Origin: Deltaproteobacteria bacterium
GTDB lineage: Bacteria > Desulfobacterota > Desulfobacteria > Desulfobacterales > B30-G6
Length of the DNA: 64,000 nucleotides
Direction of reading: 5' to 3'
Assembly (NCBI GenBank): GCA_022340465.1
Contig: JAJDNW010000003.1
Location: 1 to 64,000 of the forward strand
Shown here: in pieces, positions 9,191 through 16,026 of the stretch
How positions within the stretch are numbered: position 1 is the stretch's first letter
Layout: each line of letters starts with the position of its first letter
Made by a program: the position numbers and the translations under genes
The notes under the pieces: generated by a model
Told to the model about the DNA's origin: nothing
What the model saw: the letters and a program-made list of their open reading frames with translations, nothing else
The model's database searches: none

Positions 9191-9196
9191 CAAGTT
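9179..9196. promoter_or_regulatory. HutC-type operator 2
   Basis: AACTTGTATATACAAGTT is a perfect 18-bp palindrome with the same 14-bp core as the operator at 8161-8174. It stands between hutC and the corrinoid-protein gene and overlaps the -10 region of a putative promoter. This links the methyltransferase module to the hut regulator. Confidence 0.85.
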
Positions 9197-9317
9197 TATG
9201 GTCGGATTCAAATGCCATCGACAATCAGACGTACCTGAAAAAATTTGGGTTAATAGTGGTTGTCATGCTTACGTTGCACCGATCGCTCAACTTGGGATAA
9301 TCTAAAGGAGGCAGCCA

Positions 9318-9947
9318 ATGTCGTTGGAGGAATTGAGCAAGCTGGTGGAAGACGGTGAAACCGAGACAGCACAGGAACTGGCAGGGAAACTGCTGGCGGA
9401 TGGTACGGATCCGCTTGAAATGATTGCCGAAATGACCCGGACCATGGCCCATGTGGGGGACCTTTTTTCCAAACTGGAGATTTTTTTACCCGAAATCATG
9501 CTGGCCGGAGAGGCGCTGACCGGTGTGGTCGAAGTCCTGTCCCCCTATCTTGAAGCGGTGGGCGGCCAGGAAGTCAAGGGCAAGATCGTGATCGGTGTGG
9601 TCAAGGGTGACCTGCATGAGATCGGCAAAAACATTGCCAAGCTGATTCTGGAAACCAGCGGCTTCGAGGTCAAGGACCTGGGCTACAATGTCGATCCGCT
9701 TACCTTCATCAAGGAAGCAGAAGCCATGGGTGCCGATGTCATCGGCGCGTCTTCCCTGATGACCACCACCATGCCGCGTCAAAAGGAGATCATCGAGATC
9801 ATGGAAGCCAAAGGAATCAGGGACCGATTCAAGGTCGTTATCGGCGGCGCACCCACCTCCCAAATGTGGGCCGATCAGATCGGCGCGGATCTCTATTGCC
9901 GCGAGGCAAAGGATATACCGGAATTGCTGGTGAATCTACTTCACTAA
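9318..9947 (+). CDS. Corrinoid methyl-carrier protein (MtbC/MttC family)
   Basis: This 209-residue protein has a four-helix cap domain (about residues 1-90) and a B12-binding Rossmann domain. The base-off cobalamin signature is KGDLHEIGKN, where the His would ligate cobalt, followed by GASSLMTTTM and VVIGGAPTS. In methylamine, methanol and betaine systems such proteins carry the methyl group between a substrate-specific methyltransferase and a second methyltransferase. AAAGGAGG precedes the ATG at good spacing. It is the first gene after HutC-type operator 2 and is followed by an MtmB homologue and a UroD-family methyltransferase, which gives a complete three-part methyl-transfer set. Confidence 0.95.
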   Translation: MSLEELSKLVEDGETETAQELAGKLLADGTDPLEMIAEMTRTMAHVGDLFSKLEIFLPEIMLAGEALTGVVEVLSPYLEAVGGQEVKGKIVIGVVKGDLHEIGKNIAKLILETSGFEVKDLGYNVDPLTFIKEAEAMGADVIGASSLMTTTMPRQKEIIEIMEAKGIRDRFKVVIGGAPTSQMWADQIGADLYCREAKDIPELLVNLLH

Positions 9948-9983
9948 GGATTCAAGGATTCGAGTGAAATAGAAATTAGCTTT

Positions 9984-10021
9984 TAGCTGACAGATCATAG
10001 CTCATAGTATGCTATCAGCTA
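9984..10021. terminator. Hairpin downstream of the corrinoid-protein gene
   Basis: TAGCTGACAG (9984-9993) pairs with CTATCAGCTA (10012-10021) with one mismatch, and ATAGC/GCTAT extend the stem inward. A T-rich tract follows near 10033. It could attenuate transcription between the carrier gene and the MtmB homologue. The outer arm resembles the hairpin at 25316-25374, so it may be a dispersed intergenic element. Confidence 0.45.
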
Positions 10022-10143
10022 TAAGCTATGACCTTTTTTCCCTCGGCCCCTTGATCCCTTGGGTCCTTTTTTTGTCAAAGTATGAAAAAGGATAATATCA
10101 GATCTCGTGACATTGACCGAGAATTATTACAAGGAGATGTAAC

Positions 10144-11526
10144 ATGACCACAGCCTACAGGCACTGGGAAATTCTGGAGCGTTCCCAGACCGGCCCCTTT
10201 ATGGACGAGGATGATTTCCTGCCGCGGCTTTTTACGCCCACGCTGAAAAAGCTCATCAAGAAGTACGAAATCAAGTACGATCCCGCGAACCCCTGCCCGA
10301 CGGATGACGACATGGCCGACCGGATCTGGCAGGCGGCCTGGGATCTGTTCCGGGAGGTGGGCTACTACAACACCGATACCCACCGCATCATCCAGGTCAG
10401 CGACGAGGAAATCCGCGAAGCGCTGTACATGGCCCATGATCAGTACTGGGTGGGTGCGGGCAAGGATGCCGTGTTGTGGAAACACCGCCAGGTTGAGGAC
10501 ACGGATCCACCCTTTTGCATCATGAGCCCGGACATCACCTGCGACGAGCAGTACCACCAGTCCATCTGCATGGCCTATCTCAAAGAACCGCTCCTCGACG
10601 GTATCTGCGGGCCGATTCTGGAGGAGACGTTTGGTCACCTGATTTCCTCTTCGGGTCCTACGGAAATCAGCGGATGCATTCAACATATCTACAACCAAAA
10701 AATGGCGGCAAGGCTGCTGGGTCGTCCCGGAACCTTCATGGTGGCCGTGGGCACCGCCGAGCATGACAGCGGACAGATCGCGGTCTCCAACGATGAGTGG
10801 GGGGTTCAGAAAACAGACGCCCGCCTGGTGGGATCCCTGACCGAATTCAAGACAGCGGACACCTTGTTGAACCGTTCCCTGCACTACGCGCAGTACGGAT
10901 GCTTTACCGGCAACCTGACCGGGGCGATTTACGGCGGATGGTGCGGCGGGTCCGAAGGCACGGCCGTCACCACGGTGGCGTACAGCCTCATCGGTCTGGT
11001 AATCCACGGGGCCGTTTTCAACCAGCACTTTCCCTTTCATCTGAACTACGGCTCCAATACCACCCGCGAGCTGTTGTGGCCCGTTGCCATGGCCGGCCAG
11101 GCTCTGGCCAGAAACAGCCGGCTTTTGCAGACCTCCAACGGGTTCGCCAATGCGGGCCCCATGACGGAGATGCTGTTCAGGGAAACGGCCGTGCACGCCA
11201 TGGTGTCCACGGTAACCGGTTGGCATTTGTGGGAGATGGCTTCTGCACGCAATAAATACAGAAACCGGGCCACGCCCCTGGAAGCGCGCATCGGTATGGA
11301 AGTGGGGCACGCCGTGGCCCGGCAGGGACTTTCCAGGGCCGAAGTGAACGAGATCGCCAACCGGCTCCTGGCCACCTACGAAGACAGTGCAGCGGATGCG
11401 CCCATGGGATCGGAATATCAGGAATGCTACGATGTGGCCAAGGCGGTGCCGACCCAGGAGCACTACGACATGTTCCGCCGGGTGAAGGACGAAATTGCCG
11501 GCATGGGGATCGAATTTCCATTTTAA
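10144..11526 (+). CDS. MtmB-family corrinoid methyltransferase lacking pyrrolysine
   Basis: This 460-residue protein resembles archaeal monomethylamine methyltransferase MtmB (458 residues) along its whole length. Shared segments are TDTHRI near the N-terminus, LGRPG before the active site, an RELLW segment, and QECYDV near the C-terminus. MtmB carries pyrrolysine at position 202, encoded by an in-frame UAG. Here residue 202 is valine (GTG, in FMVAVG) and the frame has no amber codon. It therefore probably demethylates a substrate other than monomethylamine, as non-pyrrolysine MttB homologues do. ACAAGGAGATG precedes the ATG. It is flanked by a corrinoid carrier and a UroD-family methyltransferase, its expected partners. 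Confidence 0.85.
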   Translation: MTTAYRHWEILERSQTGPFMDEDDFLPRLFTPTLKKLIKKYEIKYDPANPCPTDDDMADRIWQAAWDLFREVGYYNTDTHRIIQVSDEEIREALYMAHDQYWVGAGKDAVLWKHRQVEDTDPPFCIMSPDITCDEQYHQSICMAYLKEPLLDGICGPILEETFGHLISSSGPTEISGCIQHIYNQKMAARLLGRPGTFMVAVGTAEHDSGQIAVSNDEWGVQKTDARLVGSLTEFKTADTLLNRSLHYAQYGCFTGNLTGAIYGGWCGGSEGTAVTTVAYSLIGLVIHGAVFNQHFPFHLNYGSNTTRELLWPVAMAGQALARNSRLLQTSNGFANAGPMTEMLFRETAVHAMVSTVTGWHLWEMASARNKYRNRATPLEARIGMEVGHAVARQGLSRAEVNEIANRLLATYEDSAADAPMGSEYQECYDVAKAVPTQEHYDMFRRVKDEIAGMGIEFPF

Positions 11527-11623
11527 CCGAAAGAAGCATTACCAAAATGAACTTTATATTTCGTGCGTTCGTGATGAAGGCTTAAGAAAAACACTGAACC
11601 ACAAAGGCACAAAGGACACAAAG

Positions 11624-12658
11624 ATGGCTAAGCAAATGTTGATCGACGCCACCCGCGGAAAAAAAACCGAAAAGGCGCCCTGGTTGCCCTATGCCGGATG
11701 CAACTGCGCCTATTTGATCCAGGAAAAGGCGGACCGGTTTTTCAAGGATGCCGACCTGTTGGCAAAGGGAGTCGTGACGGCCGCCGCCACCTATCATGCA
11801 GACGGCATTCCCCTGTTGTTCGATCTTTCGGTCGAAGCCGAAGCTGTGGGCTGTGAGCTGGAGTTCTGGGAGGACAATGTTCCTTCGGTCAGAACCCATC
11901 CCTGTGAAAAAGAAACGCCCGAGGAACTGGGCATGGGGCTCTTTACCCGGGAGAGTGGACGCTGGCCGGTCATTTTCGAGGCAGCGGCCAAGACCAAGCC
12001 GCAGCTGGACGAAATGGACTGCGCCATGCTCGGCCTGGCAGCGGGCCCCCTGACCCTGGCCTCGCATCTGGCCGGCGTGCGCATCTTCACGGCTGTAAAG
12101 AAAAACAAGGCATTTGCCCATGCGGTTACCGCCTATGCCGGCAGACTGTGCGCCGAGTCAGTCAGGTACTATGCGGAAATGGGGTGCGACATCATCGCCA
12201 TCGTGGACCCGGTAGCCTCCCAGATTCGACCGGAAACCTTTCGGGAATTCGTGACACCCAACTGCCAAGAAGCGATAGCGGCCATTCACGCGGCCGGCAA
12301 GACGTCGACCTTTTTTATCTGCGGCGACTGCACCAAGGTCATCGAAGAGGTCTGTCAGACGGGCACCCATGGCTTTGCCGTCGACGAGCAGATGAACATG
12401 AACTTCATCCGCGACATCGCCATGAAATACAACAAGGGCTTTGGCGGTAATTTGAAACTGACCCTGGCCCTCAGTCTGGGGCTGCTGTCCCCCAGGGAAG
12501 ATGCGCTGGCAAGCCTGGCCGCCGGCGGTACCAGGGGCTACACCTTTGCTCCCGGCTGAGACCTTCCTTTCGATGTTCCGGCGGAACATCTGATTCAGGC
12601 CTACGAAGCCCGGGAGTGGTTTGATGAGCATTATCCGAAGTATCCGGATGTTGGATGA
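11624..12658 (+). CDS. UroD-family corrinoid methyltransferase (MtaA/MtbA-like), probable selenoprotein
   Basis: The conventional frame stops at TGA 12557-12559, but the family continues past this point. Reading through the TGA adds 32 residues, which begin DLPFDVPAEHLIQAYEA, and ends at TGA 12656-12658 for a 344-residue product. The TGA stands at residue 312, where MtaA/MtbA homologues have the last zinc-binding Cys of the HxC...C motif in a PGC-like context (here APG, then TGA). The first Cys is Cys233 in FFICGDC, 79 residues earlier, the family spacing; the usual His two residues before it is Phe231. A perfect 8-bp hairpin starts 12 nt after the TGA. The protein would move methyl groups between the corrinoid carrier and an acceptor such as a folate or thiol. 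Confidence 0.8.
12557..12559 (+). other. Probable selenocysteine (UGA) codon
   Basis: This in-frame TGA replaces the codon of the conserved last zinc-ligand cysteine of a UroD-family methyltransferase. It is followed by family-like coding sequence and a SECIS-like hairpin. A truncation at this point would remove one metal ligand and the C-terminal helix. A sequencing or assembly error, TGC or TGT read as TGA, is the main alternative. Confidence 0.78.
12572..12590 (+). promoter_or_regulatory. Bacterial SECIS-like hairpin
   Basis: GATGTTCC (12572-12579) pairs perfectly with GGAACATC (12583-12590) around the three-base loop GGC. The loop begins 20 nt after the UGA and has G at its first two positions. 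Stem length, loop size, G placement and distance all fit the published model of bacterial selenocysteine insertion elements. The hairpin lies inside the extended coding frame, as bacterial SECIS elements do. Confidence 0.75.
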
Positions 12659-12711
12659 AACAGTACAGAAATCTAGCTCAAGCGTGGGGGGAGTTTTAGC
12701 TTAAAAGCCTT

Positions 12712-12785
12712 GTCATTCCCGCGAAAGCGGGGATCCAGGGCAAATAGCTAATCGCTTTCTGGATCCCCGCCTTTGCGGGGATGAC
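12712..12785. repeat. REP-like palindromic repeat, copy 1
   Basis: Two arms of about 26 bases, starting GTCATTCCCGC and ending GCGGGGATGAC, are inverted around a short centre and contain GGATCCAG/CTGGATCC. The 30-base centre recurs with two changes within 55438-55535. It is a dispersed palindromic intergenic element, which may act as a bidirectional terminator or messenger stabiliser here. Confidence 0.75.
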
Positions 12786-12911
12786 GGAAAAAACACCCTG
12801 ATGGCTCATCTAACCGATAATCTTGGTAGAGCCATTAATTTAGATAGGATCCTCATACGTATATAAAATGAGGTCAACACCATGGATTCGGAAATTGGAG
12901 TGGAATGACTG

Positions 12912-13304
12912 ATGAATGACAAAATCAAAATCGATGTATTGACCCTGGACAGTGTGCAGTGTGCGGCCTGCGGCTACATGATGGAGTCCATCGCGGCGCT
13001 GCCGACCGACGTGCAGGCGATGATTGCGTACAGAGAGTGGTCGATCAAGACCAGGGACGGCATCGCCATGTTCACCAGGCTCAAGGGCAAGGTGCTTCCC
13101 ACCATCTGCATCGAGGAGGATCTGGTTTTTCAGAGCATGATTCCCCAGTACGAGGAGTTGATCGATGCCCTGGCCGAAAGAGCGCATTCAGGTGAACAGC
13201 GTGAGCGCATCCTGTCCCTGCGGGACGAGGGTTTTGACTTCGACAACATCAAGTCAAACCTGGACAAGGCCGGTTCCGGGCGGAATTTGCGTACGGGTCG
13301 CTGA
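12912..13304 (+). CDS. Small thioredoxin-fold protein with CAAC motif
   Basis: This 130-residue protein has a CxxC pair (QCAACGYM) near residue 17 and a cis-proline-like LPTICIEE segment near residue 65. Together they suggest a thioredoxin or glutaredoxin-like fold. The C-terminal 30 residues are charged and look less structured. GGAGTGG precedes the ATG. It sits inside the corrinoid methyltransferase module between the UroD-family gene and the CobW-type GTPase. It might keep metal-binding cysteines or the corrinoid carrier reduced, or deliver a metal, but the sequence does not fix a function. Confidence 0.75.
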   Translation: MNDKIKIDVLTLDSVQCAACGYMMESIAALPTDVQAMIAYREWSIKTRDGIAMFTRLKGKVLPTICIEEDLVFQSMIPQYEELIDALAERAHSGEQRERILSLRDEGFDFDNIKSNLDKAGSGRNLRTGR

Positions 13305-13415
13305 GAGATATATTTCGACGCCATTTCAAAGCGGGATGACTTGAAGGCTGCGATGACGGAGAGGCTGCAGCCAACCGCTATAGAAGGTAAGAAAAGCAGA
13401 AGGAGCGGTATTAAC

Positions 13416-14396
13416 ATGGGGGCGACAACCGATGTGTTTCTGATCACCGGTTTTCTGGGAAGCGGCAAGACCACTTTCCTGAACCGGATCATCAAGGCGT
13501 TCCCAAGGGATCGTAGCCTCATGATCCTGATGAACGAATTCGGCGACCTGGGCGTGGACGGGGCTCTGGTGGAAGGGGAGGATCTGGACATGCTGGAGAT
13601 CAGCAGGGGATCGATCTTCTGTGTCTGCGTCAAAACCGATTTCATCAGGGGGCTGGCGGATATCGCCAAAAACAAGCGTCCCGACGTCCTGCTGATCGAA
13701 GCAACCGGCGTGGCCAACCCCACGGACGTGAAAAAGGACCTCGAGCTGTCGATTTTTAAAAACCGGTTTCAGCTCAAGGAGCAGTTCTGCCTTATCGATG
13801 CCGCCAACTTCGAGGATGTCTACGATACCTTCACATCGGTTGAAAAACAGCTGGAAAGCGCCACACTTTTTATCATCAATAAAATCGACGAAGCCGACGC
13901 CGCTGCCGTCGCCAGAGTTCGGGAAATTGTCAGACGGCACCATCCGGAGCCGGCAATCATCGAAACCCGATATGCGGACATCCCCCTGGAAAATTATCTT
14001 TCCACCCGGGACCTTTTGAGCGGTGATCGTCTGCCGGATATTTCCCCGGCGGAACTTGACCGTTTCATTGACGGCCTCATGGCAGCGCCCGGGCTCTCCA
14101 TGATGCCGGCCGATCAATTGGTGTCAAAGACGGTCGCCTGGGCCGGCGGAAGCCGCCAGTCCCTTGCCGAAATGGTTGATAAAATGCCCGCCGGAATTCT
14201 GAGGGCCAAAGGGATTGTTCAGGCCGGCGACGGCGTGTATCTGTTTAACTGCGTGATGGGCAAGAGCCGGTTTGAAAGGGTCGCCGCAAGGACAGGCATG
14301 GCCGCCATCATGAACCGGTTGGTTTTCATCGGAACCCCTGAAGCGATGGAACGACTAGAGAAGGTCGAGTTCAAGGACCTGTTTCAGGAGAAGTAA
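13416..14396 (+). CDS. CobW/COG0523-type GTPase, metal-chaperone family
   Basis: This 326-residue P-loop GTPase has Walker A GFLGSGKTT (residues 12-20), a Walker B-like segment DVLLIEATG, and the specificity motif INKIDEAD. This is the order of the CobW/HypB-related G3E family. The family's usual CxCC metal motif appears as FCVCV, with one Cys fewer. AGAAGGAGCGG precedes the ATG at 13416; an in-frame start at 13341 has no such site. Relatives deliver zinc, cobalt or other metals. Here a role in loading zinc or maintaining the corrinoid enzymes of the same operon is plausible. It lies 22 bp before the MttB homologue. Confidence 0.88.
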   Translation: MGATTDVFLITGFLGSGKTTFLNRIIKAFPRDRSLMILMNEFGDLGVDGALVEGEDLDMLEISRGSIFCVCVKTDFIRGLADIAKNKRPDVLLIEATGVANPTDVKKDLELSIFKNRFQLKEQFCLIDAANFEDVYDTFTSVEKQLESATLFIINKIDEADAAAVARVREIVRRHHPEPAIIETRYADIPLENYLSTRDLLSGDRLPDISPAELDRFIDGLMAAPGLSMMPADQLVSKTVAWAGGSRQSLAEMVDKMPAGILRAKGIVQAGDGVYLFNCVMGKSRFERVAARTGMAAIMNRLVFIGTPEAMERLEKVEFKDLFQEK

Positions 14397-14418
14397 TCAA
14401 TACATCGAGGATGATACC

Positions 14419-15894
14419 ATGGTAACGCCAACAGACGTCACGTCGCAGTGCCTGCCCACCTACAGGATGCTCACCCCGGATCAGATCGAGCATATTCACA
14501 CGGCCACCCTGGAACTGCTGAAAACCGTGGGCGTCAAGGTGATGGCTCCGGAGGCCGTCGCCATGCTGGCCGGCGCCGGCTGCGAGGTAACGTCAGGGAA
14601 TATTGTCAAGATACCCAATCGGCTGGTGGAGGCGTCGATTGCCAGCGCGCCTTCGTGGATTACCATCTACAACCGTCTGGGGAAGGAAGCCATGCATCTG
14701 GGGGGCCGCAAGAGCTATTTCGGTCCGGGCACGGACCTGATCAAGACGTACGACCTGGAAACCGGCGAATTGCGCGCATCGCAGCTTATCGATGTGGCCA
14801 ATGCCGCCCGCGTGGCCGATGCTTTGGAGGAGATCGACTTTCTCGGTTCCTACGCCCTGCCTTTCGATTCCCCCACCAACCTGATGTACATCGACTCCTT
14901 TAAAACCCAACTGGAGAATTCCATCAAACCGATCTTTTACACGGCGGCCGGAGTGGCCGACATTGCCGTGATCAACGCCATGGCGGCGGCAGTAATGGGC
15001 GGAGAGGATGCGTTGAAAGCCAAGCCGATCCACATCCATTACGCCGAGCCGCTGACGCCGCTGACGCATTCCTCCGGTGCCATTCAGAAGCTCTTTTTTT
15101 GTGCCGACAAGGCCGTGCCGGTATGTTACACGCCCGGTATGATGTCCGGGGCCAGCGCACCGGTGACCCTGGCCGGCGCTATTACGGTGGGCAATGCCGA
15201 AGCTTTGAGCGGGATCGTCATGCATCAACTGCGGAAAAAGGGCGCTCCCATTATTTCAGGATTCGGCATGTCCACCCTGGACATGAAGACGTCGGCGTGT
15301 GTCTACGGCTGCCCGGAATATCGCCTGGCCCTGTCGGCCTGTGCGGATCTCTATCACTACTACGGCGTTCCCATGTGGGGCACGGCCGGGGTCAGCGATG
15401 CGCACGCCCCGGATGAACAGGCGGGCGTGGAGTGGTCCATCTCCCTGCTCGCGGCGGGCCTGGACGGGGCCAACCTCGTTCACGACGTCGGCTACATGGG
15501 ACAGGGGCTGGTGGGCTCGCCGGCGGCTCTGGTGATGAATGCCGAGATCATCAGCTACGTGCGCCGCGTCATCGAGGGCTTTGACATCGATGCGGAACAC
15601 ATCGGTATGGACGTGATCCGGGAGGTCGGACCCCAGGGGGCCTATATCGCCACGCCGCAGACCAGGCAGTATTTCAAACAAGAGCACTGGCAGCCGCAGC
15701 TTTTCAACCGTGAAACCCTGGAACCCTGGATAGCCCGGGGAAGGAAAACGTGGGGTGCCAAAGCCGTAGAAAAAGCCAAACAGCTCCTTAAAAACCACCG
15801 TCCGCAAAAGCTGCCCGAAGATGTGCGCAGCACCCTCGATCGGCTGCGTCAAGCGGCCCTCGAAAAACTCGAGGGTGAACACATAGGCGCATAG
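14419..15894 (+). CDS. MttB-superfamily methyltransferase without pyrrolysine
   Basis: This 491-residue protein belongs to the trimethylamine methyltransferase superfamily (MttB/MtgB). It shows the N-terminal SMLTPDQIE-like start, HLGGRKSYFGPGTD, the central PVTLAGAITVGNAE segment and MWGTAGVSD near the active site. The frame has no UAG, so it is one of the non-pyrrolysine members. Known members of that kind demethylate quaternary amines such as glycine betaine, proline betaine or carnitine. GAGGATGATACC precedes the ATG. Together with the MtmB homologue upstream, it gives the module two substrate-specific methyltransferases, as if a multiply methylated amine were demethylated stepwise. The substrate is not known. 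Confidence 0.92.
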   Translation: MVTPTDVTSQCLPTYRMLTPDQIEHIHTATLELLKTVGVKVMAPEAVAMLAGAGCEVTSGNIVKIPNRLVEASIASAPSWITIYNRLGKEAMHLGGRKSYFGPGTDLIKTYDLETGELRASQLIDVANAARVADALEEIDFLGSYALPFDSPTNLMYIDSFKTQLENSIKPIFYTAAGVADIAVINAMAAAVMGGEDALKAKPIHIHYAEPLTPLTHSSGAIQKLFFCADKAVPVCYTPGMMSGASAPVTLAGAITVGNAEALSGIVMHQLRKKGAPIISGFGMSTLDMKTSACVYGCPEYRLALSACADLYHYYGVPMWGTAGVSDAHAPDEQAGVEWSISLLAAGLDGANLVHDVGYMGQGLVGSPAALVMNAEIISYVRRVIEGFDIDAEHIGMDVIREVGPQGAYIATPQTRQYFKQEHWQPQLFNRETLEPWIARGRKTWGAKAVEKAKQLLKNHRPQKLPEDVRSTLDRLRQAALEKLEGEHIGA

Positions 15895-16026
15895 ACCGAT
15901 TGTCACAATTCTGTTGCGTTTCATCCATGTCAATCGGAACGCATTTTTGGCAACCCGTATTAGCAGGAAGACAGCATGAAAAGGCTGCTGCCGCCCAATC
16001 CTTTTAGATGTCCACATACCCCCAAT

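Noticed and set aside
13302-13415. Second in-frame TGA: the 130-residue gene is in frame with the CobW-type gene across TGA 13302-13304, as if a fused selenoprotein.
   Set aside because: The TGA does not replace a conserved Cys, the linking sequence has no family pattern, no SECIS-like hairpin follows, and the GTPase has its own ribosome site and ATG.
14419-15894. Pyrrolysine (amber) codon in the methyltransferase genes.
   Set aside because: All three MtmB/MttB-type frames are open over the full family length without an in-frame UAG.
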